DNA from: Pleurodeles waltl | Taxonomy: Eukaryota > Chordata > Amphibia > Caudata > Salamandridae | Reading direction: 5' to 3' | Length of the DNA: 64,000 bases | Assembly: GCF_031143425.1 (NCBI RefSeq) | Contig: NC_090438.1 | Span: 776,127,138-776,191,137, forward strand | In this document: positions 44,590-55,525 of the stretch, in pieces | Position numbering within the stretch: the stretch's first letter is position 1 | How the letters are laid out: each line of letters begins with the position of its first letter | The notes under the pieces: generated by a model | Told to the model about the DNA's origin: nothing | Seen by the model: only the letters and a program-made list of their open reading frames with translations | Database searches by the model: none | Position numbers and translations under genes: made by a program

Positions 44590-47500
44590 CCTACCAGGGC
44601 CCGTGTGACCAGGGAAAGGGTTCAGAGGAGTTGGAGACTTTGGTGGATGGGGTCCTACCCCAGTACAGACTGCTATATGTGCTTCCAGACCAACAAGTGA
44701 GTACACCTTGGGCATGATGCATGTGGGAAGGATGCATGGAGATGTGTGTGCAGGCATTGTGTCATCGGAGGGGGGAGAATGTCTTGTGGTGGTGTACATG
44801 GTGTGCGCCGGCCGATGTGTGTGCCAATGGTTACAGAAACGGGATTGGTGGGCCATATCTGTGACAGGCTGAATTTTATGTGTAATGGTGTCCTCCGGTC
44901 TGTATTAACTCTGCAGGTCAGCGCCCATCAAAAGAAGGGATTATGGCATGCCATAGCCAAGGACTTGCGGACCCTGGGGTCTATGGCAGGAGGAGCACCT
45001 ACTGTCGGAAACTGTGGGAGGACCTGAGACGCTGGGCATGGAAGACTGCGGAGGCCCAGGTGGGGATGGATTTTCCCAACGAGGAAGGGGTGCCCGTCGG
45101 AACCTGATCCCCTGATTGCCCGCATACTGGCGGTGCCCTACCCAGAGCTGGATGGGCACTTGAGGGCATCATAGCAGCCACAAGGGGGGTGAGTACAGTG
45201 GGCATTACTACAATAATTGGCATGTTGCATGGGATCCGGGTGATGGGTGTGAGTTAGTGGGTGCCCCTAATGCCAGGCCAGACATTGCAGCGTGATCCAG
45301 CTTAAGGATAATGGGTGTATGGCAAATGCAGGTAACCTAGCTTGTTAGCATTCCATGTCAGTCAGGGCTTTGTGGGTCCCAGGAGGGATGCAGTTGGCTG
45401 TGTATGGCCCTCATCCTACTGTGGCATCTAGCCAAATCACTGACAGTGCAATAGTGCTCAAGAATGATCCCTGTGTGTGACGGTGCTGTGTATGCCAACT
45501 GTGGTGTTGGTGCAGTAATTGATCCAGTGTTTTCTTTCTCTCTCTCCCCGTAATTTTTGATTCTTTCATCCTGTCCACGTGTGCATTAGCATCATCCGGC
45601 GGAGGTGCAGGGGCACCAGCTAAAGAGGGAACTGCATCCCACAGGACCCTGGAGGCAGAGTCCACCGAAGCTGGGGGAACCAGTGGGACGGAGGACGAGG
45701 GAAGCAACACAGCAGAGACAGGAGGCAACAACACAGACTCGGATACCTCCTCTGATGGAAGCTCCCTGGTGGTGGCAGACACCTCTGTGATCACCCCAGG
45801 TGCAGGTATAGCCACTACTCCCGTACCAGCACCGCCCTCCCAGTTTCCCCTCAGCAAGTTGCCCGTGCCCGCTCACCTAGGAGGGTGGGCACCTCCTTCG
45901 CCCCAGGCACCTCTGTCCCTGCCCCAGTGAGCCTTGCTGGCCTGAGTGAGGAGGCTATTGTCCTCCTGAGCTCCATCTCTGTAGGGCAGTCAACCATTGT
46001 ATGGCATCCCAGATGCAGCAATGCAATGCATTCCTGGAGGCATTCACAGTGGATTGGCGGCCCAACTGAGATTGATTCAGGCTCTGGCCTCCTCGCTGAT
46101 GGCAGCCATTGTCCCTGTTCCTACCCTCCCCCTCCAACTACCACTTCCCAGTCCCAGTCTTCTCAACCCCAACCCATGCACACATACAGACAAGCAAGCA
46201 CACAAGACAACACACAAGAGTGGCACAGTCAAACACAGGCACCATACTTCATCCCACAAGCAGACAGGTAAACACCAGACAGTTGCAAACACAACCACAA
46301 CCACTGCCTCCACTGTCTCCCCCTCCTCCTCTCCCTTTACCTCTTTCACAGTCATGTCAGCACTCGCACCTGCATGCACTGCATCAACATCCACCACCAG
46401 CATCACCACACTAAGCAGCACACACACCTCACTAGCAGACACCTCCACAACATCCATGCACGCGTCCTCTGTGTCCTCTCCCACCCTGTCTGTCCCCCCC
46501 CTTAAAGACACAAATGCAAGCACTCACACACACCCAACAGCCATCCACCTCACATCAGCACACTGGCCATGCACCTGCACCCAAGTCCAGCACAACACAG
46601 TACACCTCCAACAACCACTCCCTAAACCTCCACTCCCATTCCTACTCCCTCATCCCACCCCACCGTCCCTAAGAAGCTTTTCCTTGCCCAACTTGACCTC
46701 TTCCCTCCTCCCCCTGTCCTGCCTGTAAGAGTAGGGTCCAGTGACCCAGCCCAGCACCTCAGCCAAACAGTCTACGCGGACAGTGGTGGCACCACCTAGT
46801 CGTAGTGGCAAGTCAGTGAAGGATCCCACTCCACCAGCCAGGAAGGTAAAGGATCCCACACCTTCTGCCATGAAGGGGAAGGAGTCCGCACCTCCTGCCA
46901 TGAAAGGGAAGAAGCCTTCGACTCCTGCCAGGAAGCTAAGGAGCCCGCACATCATGCCATGAAGAGGAAGAAGCCCTCAACCCCTGCCAGGAAGGGTAAG
47001 AATCCAACGCCTCCTGCCATGAAGGGGAAGAAGCCCTCGAGTCCAGCGGAGGCTGTCAGGGTGACACCACCACCACCAGTGGTCACTGGACCCTCACCGC
47101 CAGCTGAGGAAGTGCAGCCTCACCTCCAGCAGAGACTGCCCAGGAGGCACCTCCACTTGCCAACACAGTGCAGCCCTTACCTCCAGCAGGGGCTGCCCAG
47201 GAGGCACTTCCACCTGCCAACACAGTGCAGCCCTCCCCTCCAGCGGAGGCTGTCAGGGTGACACCACCACCACCAGTGGTTGCGGGCCATCACCGCCAGC
47301 TGAGTAAGTGCAGCCCTCACCTCCAGCAGAGGCTGCCCAGGAGCACCTCCGCCTGCCAACACAGTGCAGCCCTCACCTCCAGCAGAGGCTGCCCAGGAGG
47401 CACCTTCACCTGCTGAGACAGTGCAGCCCTCACCTCCAGATGACAAAGAGCAGCCATCACCACCAGCAGAAGCCATGTAGGCCACCCTCCAGGGACAGCT

Positions 47501-47960
47501 GTACAAGGGGCCCCCTACAGATGGAGTGAGCATGTTCCCCACCTGAGAGACTGTGACCTTGCACTCCCCAGCAGAGAGAAATGGGCATGGACCCCCCTCC
47601 AGAACCAGTGGGAAAGTCACCCACTCCTGAGACTGTGGCCTTGCACTCCCCAGCAGAGAGAAATGGGCATGGAGTTCCCTCCAGAACCAGTGGGAAAGTC
47701 ACCCACTCAAGAGACTGTGGCCTTGCACTCCCCAGCAGAGGGAAATGGGAATGGAGCCCCCTCCTGAACCAGTGGGGAAGTCACCCACCTGAGAGACTGT
47801 GGTCATGTACTCCCCAGCAGAGAGAAATGGGCATGGAGCCCCCTCCAGAACCAGTGGGAAAGTCACCCACCTGCGAGACTGTGGCCTTGCACTCCCTATC
47901 AGAGAGAAATGGGCATGGAGCCCCCTCCAGAACTAGTGGGCTTGTTCCTGTATTTGGCTA
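44590..47960 (+). pseudogene. Second Myb/SANT-like protein gene of Harbinger 2
   Basis: Exon 1 ends at 44696 before GTGAG. Exon 2 (44917-45188) starts VSAHQKKGLWHAIAKD after CTGCAG and carries the same tryptophan-spaced helices as copy 1, with frameshifts and a stop near its end. Exon 3 starts at 45590 after ATTAG and encodes SSGGGAGAP, an S/T/P-rich stretch, LSEEAIVLLSSISVGQSTIV, then lysine/proline repeats (ARKGKKPSTPA-type) and a repeat-expanded tail. Exon limits agree between the two Harbinger copies, which supports a real gene. Function as a DNA-binding cofactor is inferred. Confidence 0.65.
46800..47960. repeat. Minisatellites in the tail of the second Myb-like gene, copy 2
   Basis: Three successive blocks. 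The first has lysine/proline-coding units (CCTGCCATGAAGGGGAAGAAG, 46800-47050). The second has CTCCAGCAGAGGCTGCCCAGGAGGCACCTCC units (47100-47430). The third has ~82-bp units with GCACTCCCCAGCAGAGAGAAATGGGCATGGA (47560, 47643, 47725 and on to 47900). They correspond in position to the repeats at 31000-32430 in copy 1 but differ in unit and copy number, so the tail expanded independently. Confidence 0.75.
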
Positions 47961-48882
47961 AGGTGCCTCCCACCGCCCCATCCCCTGAAGGTGCCTGCCC
48001 ACTTCAAAAACTGATGCTCCTGCAGAGTTCTAGCCGGATGAAGTCAGGATTCGAGTTGGGCCTTGGACTGTGCCCTGTGGCCACGTGGGCCCTTAGTACT
48101 TTGGACTGGGCTTTGGCCCTTTGTGTACATTTGTACATATCTGTTCTTTGTACACTTGGTCCTTTTGATAGCTGTTTACAATCAATACATTCTCATTACT
48201 GCATTCTTGTTGTCCTTGCATTATTCTGCTGTGTATTGTGTGCCACTGTTTTTCATCTGCAGCTAGTTGTGTGTATGGTGTGTGTGTTGGGTGTGTGTTG
48301 TCACTCTCCTTTTCCTCCCTTCCTCCCTTGTGTACTATGCGGATGTACTCACCGTCGTCGTCTTAGTCAGCGTTGGTGTTCCAGGTGGAGCATGACGTAG
48401 ATGAGCATCGGGAAGACTTGCAGTTCCGGTTTCATGGCGGCGTTGTTCTTCCCTGTGTCTCCAATGGTGAGTTTTTGCTCTTCTTTGATGTGTTTCTACC
48501 AGGCTTTTGATGGCGTTGGTACCACCCCGGAAATCCTAGCGGATTGCTGGGTCATAATATGGTGGGCGGTACTTTGTCTTCCGCCTGGCTGTTGTTGGCT
48601 ACCGCCATGGTCAGTGGTGTTAACTTCCTGGTGGTTGGTGTGGTACATTGGCTGTCTATGGGAGTTATCTACGCCATGGTCATAATTTGATGGTAATTAC
48701 CAGCAGCCTGTTGGCGGTATTACCGCCACGTTATCACTCACGGCCAGGGGCATAATGAGGGCCCTAGTCTCTAACGTTTAGGTAAGCTAGGGTCTAGGTA
48801 TAGCCCTTGCTCTAAAACTTTTTTCAGAGAGACTAGGAGTTAGGTAGATTAGGTGCACCCTACACTATCCTAACACAACACC

Positions 48883-50090
48883 ATGTCTGCAAATGGAAAC
48901 ACCTCTGAGGTCATGGACTCTCCGTATGAGAACCTGATCTTCAAGAAATTGAAGGGTTGTGTGCAGAGAAAAAGTTACACATGGGGAGGAACCCTAACAA
49001 GAGTCTGCTCTTAGGCCTTCTCCTCCAGAATGACCAGGACCAAGCTGGTAGCCAAGAGGGGGAAGAAGAAGAAGTAGATCCTAAGCCCACTGAGGTAGAA
49101 CATGACATTCTACATCTGGGGGAGGGTACTTCAAAGGGTCTTAACGTTCCTAGCAGACCCACTAGCATAGCTGGTAGTGGGAAGGGAAGTCACACTAGTA
49201 GGGCTCCCTTTACACCGAGAGGGCACGTAGAAAGTATTAGTAAGCTTAGGAATAGATCCACCTCTGCTCACTCTCATATCACTTCAGTGTCTGAGGGATC
49301 ACACTACACAACTCCAGGAGATGACTCTATAGATAGGGAGCTCACAAAACTGAGACTGGATGAGGCCAGGCTGAGGCTGCAGCAGCAAAAGCTGGCCCAA
49401 GATAGAGAGGCCTTGTCAGTGGAACGAGAGAGGCAGGGGTTGGGACTAATACCCCATGGTGGCAGCAGCTCAGGTTTCAGGGACCACAGGGTCAGGGAGG
49501 ACTCCTTTGATTCCAGAAACCTGCACAAAATTGTTCCCCCATACAAGGTGGGGGATAACATCTACAAGTGGTTTGCTGCACTTGAGAGGGCCTGTAAAGT
49601 TCAGAGGGACCCTCAAAGGCAGTGGGCTGCTATCTTCTGGTTGTCCTTCTCTGACAAGGGGAGGGATAGACTTGTCCCTGTCAGAGAAGAGGATGCAGAC
49701 AATTACAACTTTCTCAAAACTGCACTCTTAGATGGTTTTGGGCTCACCATTGAGCAGTACAAAGGTAAAGTTCAGGGAGACCAGAAAAGAGTCCTCACAT
49801 GATTGGGTAGACTTTGTGGACTGTTCTGTGAAAGCTTTGGAATGCTGGTTGCATGGCAGCTAAGTGTCTGACTATAAGGGCTTGTACAATTTACTATTGA
49901 GAGAGCACATTTTGAATAATTGTGTGTCTGATTTGTTGCACCAGTACTTGGTAGACTCAGATCTGACCTCTCCGCAAGAATTGGGAAAGAAGGCAGACAA
50001 ATGGGTCCGAACAGGGTGAGCAGAAAGCGCACAGCGAGTGACAAAGAAAAGAAAAAGAAAGGAAGCAGGTAAGTCTCATGACAAGGGTGG
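48883..50090 (+). pseudogene. gag of the Gmr1-type provirus
   Basis: The ATG at 48883 opens MSANGNTSEVMDSPYENL and closes at a TAG about 130 bases on. The frame resumes at 48957-49802 with an acidic and coiled-coil stretch (LTKLRLDEARLRLQQQKLAQ), then the capsid-like IVPPYKVGDNIYKWFAALERACKV and QWAAIFWLSFSDKGRDRL. After a stop at 49803 the C-terminal capsid part continues in another frame (LNNCVSDLLHQYLVDSDLTSPQELGKKADKWV), where the helices are like those of SCAN-related gypsy gags. The leader before 48883 is contiguous with 39300-39420 once Harbinger 2 is removed. Confidence 0.8.
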
Positions 50091-51058
50091 GGACAAAGAT
50101 AAGTAGGAGTCTTCATCAGGCCAACAAAACTCTTCTGTGGAAGGGTCTAATCCTCTTTTTTAATAACAATCAAAACAAACAGACTTGGTGCTATATTTGT
50201 AGAAACAAAGGCCATAGGACAGGAGACAGCTCCTGTCCTAAGAAAAGCACCAAACCTCCCACCACTATAACCCCACTCCTACAACTAGCTAGCAATAGCA
50301 GTAGTGGTGGGAAGACTAATACTACTAATAGTCAGTCCAAAGGTGTAGCAGGGCTAACTCTGGGAACTGTAGCGGTGGCTGGTTTAGTTAGGGAAACCAC
50401 TGAGGCTGGTTTAGTCTCTGATGGTGGCATTGATCTTGCCACCCTTGTTGCTTGTCCCCTTAATATGGATAGGTACAAGCAACAACTCCTAATCAATGGT
50501 GATCAGGTTGCGGCCTACAGTGACACAGATGCCAGTGACACCATTGTGACTGAGAAACTGGTGTCCCCTGAGCAACACCTCCTTGGTCATCAGTACCAAG
50601 TGACTGACACCCACAACAATACTGTGAGCCGCCCCATTTTAGTTGTTGATCTCAGCTGGGGGGTGGGGGGGTTTACTGGTCCTAAAAAGGTTGTAGTATC
50701 CACAGACCTACATGTAGAGTGTCTACTAGGGAATGACTTGGAGACTTCAGCTTGGGCTGAAGCAAAGTTGGAGGCCTGTGCAGCCATGCTGGGCAGACCT
50801 GGGAATATATTTGCTTTGACCAGGGCTCAGGCCAAGAAGGAAAGAGAACAGGGGAACTTGGATCCTGAAAGTATGGACCACGAGCTTCCAAAAAGCAGGA
50901 GTAGAAAGGGTAAGAAATTATTCCTTATCCCTCCCTCCAGTGATGATTCCCCCTTTGAGGAGGAGGAATCTATTCTTTGGACAGAACATACACCTGAATA
51001 TCTCCAGGCTGACACAACTGAGCTCTTATGTGCAGGGGGCCTGCCAGGTAGAAGGTAA
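50078..51058 (+). pseudogene. Nucleocapsid zinc knuckle and protease of the Gmr1-type provirus
   Basis: A 326-codon frame. Near residues 37-52 is CYICRNKGHRTGDSSC, a zinc knuckle with spacing C-x2-C-x4-H-x6-C instead of the usual x4 in the last interval. A retropepsin-like segment follows at about residues 130-220. The active-site triplet reads DTD (SDTDASDTIV) instead of DTG or DSG, so the protease should be dead, and its C-terminal CLLGNDLE is typical. A serine-rich linker then runs toward the integrase. The frame ends at 51058, where the pol polyprotein is interrupted. Confidence 0.75.
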
Positions 51059-51213
51059 GTGTGGCTCAAAAGACTTGTCCCACACTTGATAGTTTGAGAC
51101 AGCAAGCTGTCAAACAGAAGACAGGGGGTGTCAGTGGCACCCACAAGGTGTACTGGGAAGACAACCTCCTGTATTCAGAACCTCGGGAACCCAAACCTGG
51201 TGCCACCAGGTGA

Positions 51214-52444
51214 TTGGTAGTACCTCTGCAATACAAAGAGTTTTCGTTGACCTTAGCAAATGACATTCCCCTAGCTGGTCACCTGGGACAAAGCAAAACT
51301 TGTGACAGAGTGGTCCCTCACTTTCAATGGCCCCATATGTCAGAAGACACAGAGGAGTTTTGTGGCTCCTGTGTCACCTGGCAAGCCAGTGGCAAGACAG
51401 GTGGCACTCCAGAGGCCCCTTTAAATCCTCTACCCGTGGTTGGGGTACCCTTTGAAAGGGTAGGGGTTGACATTGGTGGCCCCCTAGACCCTTCCACAGC
51501 TTTTGGAAACAGATTTATTCTAGTAGTAGTGGACCATGCCACCAGGTATCCAGAAGCCATGCCTTTTAGGACCACTACAGCTCCTGCAGTGGCCAAAGCC
51601 TTCCTGGGAATCTTTTCCAGGGTGGGTTTCCCAAGAGAGGTTGTATCAGACAGACATGTCTGCATACCTAAAAGCTATGTGGAAAGAGTGTGGTGTAACC
51701 TATACATTCACCACTCCTTACCATCCTCAAACAAATGGGTTGGTTGAGTGTTTTAACAAAACATTCAAAGGCATGATTATGGGAATCTCTGAAAAACTCA
51801 GGAGGAGATGGGATGTCCTATTACCGTTCCACCTCTTTACCTACAGGGAGGTACTCCAGAAGGGAGTGGGCTATAACCCCTTTGAACTCCTTTTTGGTCA
51901 TCCTGTTAGGGTTCCACTTGCTCTTGTGAAGGAGGAATGGAAACAACCTCTCAAACCCCCTAAAAAAGACATCGTGGATTATGTACTTGGCCTCATTTCA
52001 AGAATCGCTGAATGCATGTAGAAGGCCTGTAAACACCTTCAGGCCAGCCAAGAATTGCAGAAGCAATGGCATGACCAGAACTCTGTCCTAACTGTATACC
52101 AACCAGGACAGAAAGTGTGAGTCCTAGAGCCTGTGGCTCCCAGGGCACTCCAGGACAAAAGGAGTGGACCACACATCATTGTGGAAAAGAAGGGTAAGGT
52201 CACTTATTTAGTAGACCTTGGCACTCCAAGAAGTCCCCGCAGGGTACTTCATATGAACCACCTAAAGCCCTACTATGACAGGGCTGGCTTAACCCTGCTC
52301 ATGGCCACTCATGAGGGACAGGAAGAAGAGAGTGACCCTCTCCCTGATCTCTTCTCCAATTCTTCAGCTGATGGCTCAGTTGAGGGGGTAGTCTTAGCAG
52401 ACTGCCTTTTTGAGTGCAAAAAGAAGACTGCAGAAATCTCTTAG
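51214..52444 (+). pseudogene. Integrase of the Gmr1-type provirus, placed before RT
   Basis: Three frames in series. The first (51214-51747) holds the zinc-binding part (AGHLGQSKT..CGSC, first histidine apparently changed to N) and the catalytic core start VGVDIGGPLD. The shift to 51536-52021 lies near SDRHV, the second aspartate. The glutamate follows in NGLVECFNK, so D, D and E are all still present in the DNA. From 52133 the frame has the GPY/F-type C-terminal module, where SGPHIIVEKKGKVTYLVDL and VLHMNHLKPYY are typical of Ty3/gypsy integrases. It is directly followed by RT. Confidence 0.85.
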
Positions 52445-52492
52445 GGCAGTTCTCAGAACTGTTTTCCATTATACCTAGACAATCCACATGGT

Positions 52493-53210
52493 GTGAACAC
52501 ACCGTTTGACACAGGGGACAGTCTATCTGTTAAGAGTAAAATCTACAAGCAGCCTGAACATGTAAGGGACTGCATCAAAGAAGAAGTGCAAAAGATGCTG
52601 GACCTTGGAGTCATTGAGCACTCTGATAGCCCCTGGGCTAGCCCAGTGGTGCTGGTCCCAAAACCCCACTCTCTGAATGGGAAAAGAGAGATGAGGTTTT
52701 GTATTGACTATAGAGGTCTCAATACAGTAACCAAAACTGATGCTCATCCAATCCCCAGGGCAGAAGAGCTTATAGATACACTGGCATCTGCTCTAAAGTT
52801 GTCAGAAGAGGCTAAACCCAAAACTGCAGTCTCTTTTCAGAGGCTGGTGAACACAGTCTTTCAAGGTTTGGAAGCCTATAGTGCAGCATATCTAGATGAT
52901 ATAGCTGTCTTTAGCTCCACCTGGGTTGATCATCTGGTCCACCTCTGGAATGTTTTGGAGGCTCTGCAAAAAGCAGGTCTCACTATCAAGGCTTCAAAGT
53001 GCTAGATAGGGCAAGCAAAGGTGGTTTATCTGGGACACCTTGTAGATGGGGAACAAATTCAGCCACTACAACTGAAGATCCAAACCATTTTGGATTGGAC
53101 TCCCCCCAACTACACAAACTCAGGTCAGATCCTTCTTAGACCTCACTGGGTATTACAGGAGGTTCATTAAGAACTATGGTTCAATTGTTGTCACTCTTAA
53201 TAATCCCACA
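52493..53210 (+). pseudogene. Reverse transcriptase of the Gmr1-type provirus
   Basis: The frame 52493-53005 begins with finger motifs (VIEHSDSPWASPVVLVPKP, RFCIDYRGLNTVT) and has the catalytic AAYLDDIAVFS. The stretch between ELIDTLA and SFQRLVN is too short. The block with the first catalytic aspartate and the PFGL..AP block are both missing, so two internal deletions removed essential parts. After a stop at 53003-53005 the thumb continues as GHLVDGE and VRSFLDLTGYYRRFIK-type phrases across a shift near 53110. Confidence 0.85.
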
Positions 53211-53219
53211 TCTAAGCAA

Positions 53220-53729
53220 ATGCCTAAAAAGGTATTATGGACATCCAGCTATCAAAAAGCTTTTGAGGAACTCAAACAGGCCATTTGCTATGCACCTGTT
53301 CTTAAAAGCCCCAACTACTCCAAGAAGTTTATAGTACAAAGTCATGGTTCCGAGGTAGCGGTTGGGCCAGTTATCTCTCAACTTAGTACAGAGGACCAGG
53401 ACCAACCAGTAGCTTTCATTAACAGAAGGTTGACCCCCAGGGAAAAGCGTTGGTGAGCTATAGAGAGGGAGGACTTTGCTGTGGTCTGGGCCTTGAAGAA
53501 GTTGAAACCACACCTCTTTTGTACTCACTTCATTGTTCAGACAGACCACAAACCTCTCTTATGGTTTAAACTAATGAAAGGAGAAAACCCCAAATTGTTA
53601 AGGTGGTCCATTTCCATACAGGGTATGGACTTTATAGTGGAACATAGACCTGGGAGTAACCACTCCATTGCAGATGGATTCTCCAGATATTTCCACTTAG
53701 ACAAGGAAGACTCATCTGGGCAAGGTTAG
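53220..53729 (+). pseudogene. RNase H of the Gmr1-type provirus
   Basis: The frame reads FEELKQAICYAPVLKSPNY, AVGPVISQL and PVAFINRRLTPREKRW, then a TGA stop (about 53457-53459), and resumes FAVVWALKKLKPHLFCTHFIVQTDHKPL and EHRPGSNHSIADGFSRYF. It is the last pol domain. The polypurine tract follows within 15 bases of its stop, leaving no room for an integrase downstream. This fixes the Gmr1-type order. Confidence 0.85.
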
Positions 53730-53740
53730 CCTTCTTGTTT

Positions 53741-53752
53741 GGGGGGGAGGGG
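53741..53752 (+). promoter_or_regulatory. Polypurine tract
   Basis: GGGGGGGAGGGG directly abuts TGTAGG of the 3' LTR and follows a T-rich stretch (CTTCTTGTTT). This is the expected plus-strand primer site of an LTR retrotransposon. Confidence 0.85.
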
Positions 53753-55525
53753 TGTAGGAAAATACCCTCTTTCTCAGAATGGTTATCCCCTTTTTCTGAC
53801 TAATGTTAGTGCTTGACTGTGTTCACTGGGATCCTGCTAACCAGGAGCCCATTGATTATGCTTTCTCCAAAAACTCTGTATTTCATCCCACAATTGGCAC
53901 ACTGGTACCCCACTATAAGTCCCTAGTATATGGTAACTAGGTACCCAGGGCATTGGGGTACCAGGGGATCCCTATGGGCTGAAGCATATATTTTGCCACC
54001 CACAGGGAGCCCAAGCAAAGGGTTCTGCAGGACTGCCATTGCAGCCTGCATGAAAAGGTGCAAGCACCCTTTCACTGCCACTTTTCAAAGCACCAGGTCA
54101 CTTATAAGTCACCTCTAGGGCAGGCCTTCTAGCCTAGAGGGAAGGGTGCAAAGTATCTGTGTGTGAGGGCACCCCTGCACTAGCAGAGGTGCTCCCATGA
54201 ACTCCAGGCCCATTTTCCCGGACTTCGTGAGTGCGGGGATGCCATTTTATGCATGTACCTATGTCCAGCTACATAATGGTTACTCCGAACATAGGCATGT
54301 TTGGTATCAAACAAGTTTGAATCATACCCCAATGCTTTTTCAAGCATTGGATGTATGATTGCATGCACTCTGGAGGCTCCTTAGAGGATCCCCAGTATTG
54401 CCATTGCAGCCTTCTGTGGTTTTCCAGACAGCCCAAGCTGCTGCCCCCTCACAGACAGATTTCTTGAGCAGCTCAACCCCAGGAAGGCAGAACAAAGGAT
54501 TTCCTTTGGGAGAGGGGTGTTACACCCTATCCCTTTGGAAATAGGTGGGAGCCTCCCCAAGCCACTGGCTATGCCTTGAAGGGCACATTCGGTGCCCTCC
54601 TTGCATAAACCAGTCTACACCGGTTCAGGGACCCGCAGTCCTTGCTCTGGCACGAAAATGAACAAAGGAAAGGGGAGAGACCACTCCCCTGTCCATCACC
54701 ACCCCAGGGGTGGTGCTCAGAGCTCCTCTAGAGGGTCCCTGGGTTTTGCCATCTGGGATTCAAGGTTGGCAGGTAACTCTGGGAGCATCTGAGTGGCTAG
54801 TGCAGGCAGGTGACGTCAGAGCCCCCTCCTGATAGGTGCTTACCTGTTAGCTGACCAATACCCTATTCAGGGCTTTTTAGGGTCTTTCTCCTGGGTGTAT
54901 CCTCAGATTCAGATTGCAAGATTCCAGCAGGAATCCTCTGCATCTTTTACTTCACCTTCTTACAGAAGAAACTGCATCCAGAGCAGTGCTGACTTTCCTT
55001 CATCACCGTCGGATGGTAGTGGTACTTACCTTTGGGCTTTCCTAGTACTCCCAGCTCCCCTCTACACACTCCACTTACTTAGGTGGGGGACCGACTCTCA
55101 CATTCCATTTTTTTAGTAAATGGTTTGTGCTCCCCCAGGACCATTATTCCCTATTGTGATTTCACTATATTGCACTGTTTTCACACTGTTTTATGCCTAC
55201 TTTTGCATATTAGTGTATATAATTTGTGTATTACTTAACTCTTAAGGGAGTGTAGCCTCAATGGTATTTTTGGTATTTGTGTCACCAAAATAAAGTACCT
55301 TTATTTTTGTAACACTGAGTGTTTTCTTTCATACGTGTCATACGTTGTGCCTACAGTGGTATTGCATGAGCTTTGCATGTGTCCTAGATGAGCCTTGACT
55401 GCTCATCCACAGCAACCCCTAGAGAGCCTATCTTCTAGATACTGCCTACACTACACTAATAAAAGATACCTGGTATAAGGTGTAAGTACCACAGGTACCC
55501 ACCACACACCAGCCTGCCTCCTACA
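53753..55525 (+). repeat. 3' LTR of the Gmr1-type provirus
   Basis: 1773 bp from TGTAGGAAAATACCCTC to CCTGCCTCCTACA. It aligns with the 5' LTR in order (TTGGCACACTGG, GGTACCAGGGG, CCGGTTCAGG, CTCAGATTC..TTGCAA, CAAAATAAAGTACC) but lacks about 1 kb present in 28790-29830. Its 55313 region preserves the unoccupied version of the Harbinger 1 target (CACTGAGTG). Substitutions and indels against the 5' LTR are numerous. Confidence 0.9.
55289..55294 (+). promoter_or_regulatory. Polyadenylation signal inside a palindrome (3' LTR)
   Basis: AATAAA within AAAATAAAGTACCTTTATTTTT, whose arms AAAATAAAG and CTTTATTTT pair. The same motif sits at 30103 in the 5' LTR and near 25913 in the solo LTR. Because it is palindromic it presents AATAAA on both strands. 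Confidence 0.75.

Larger units (their letters stand above)
39421..48763 (-). mobile_element. PIF/Harbinger DNA transposon, copy 2 (inverted relative to copy 1)
   Basis: 9343 bp with termini GGCTCTCATTATG and CATAATGAGGGCC and a 3-bp duplication CTA (39418-39420, 48764-48766). Removing it joins GAAATCTA to GTCTCTAACG in the provirus leader. Gene order is the mirror of copy 1: NAIF1-like Myb (plus, 39964-41454), transposase (minus, 44147-43090) and second Myb-like gene (plus, 44590 to about 47960). A 1.1-kb solo LTR (41905-43017) accounts for its extra length. Subterminal GGCGGTATTACCGCC and CAGCCTGTTGGCGGT match copy 1. Confidence 0.92.
27547..55525 (+). mobile_element. Ty3/gypsy provirus of the Gmr1 type, with nested insertions
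   Basis: Both ends are TG..CA: TGTAGGAAAGTACCCTC at 27547 and GCCTGCCTCCTACA at 55525. The 5-bp duplication ATCTG lies at 27542-27546 and 55526-55530. Parts in order are the 5' LTR (split), primer-binding site (39301), leader (split at 39420/48764), gag, protease, integrase, RT, RNase H, polypurine tract (53741) and 3' LTR. Integrase precedes RT, the order known for Gmr1-group gypsy elements of deuterostomes and otherwise typical of copia. The provirus without insertions is about 9.7 kb. All genes carry lesions and the LTRs have diverged, so the copy is old. Confidence 0.9.
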
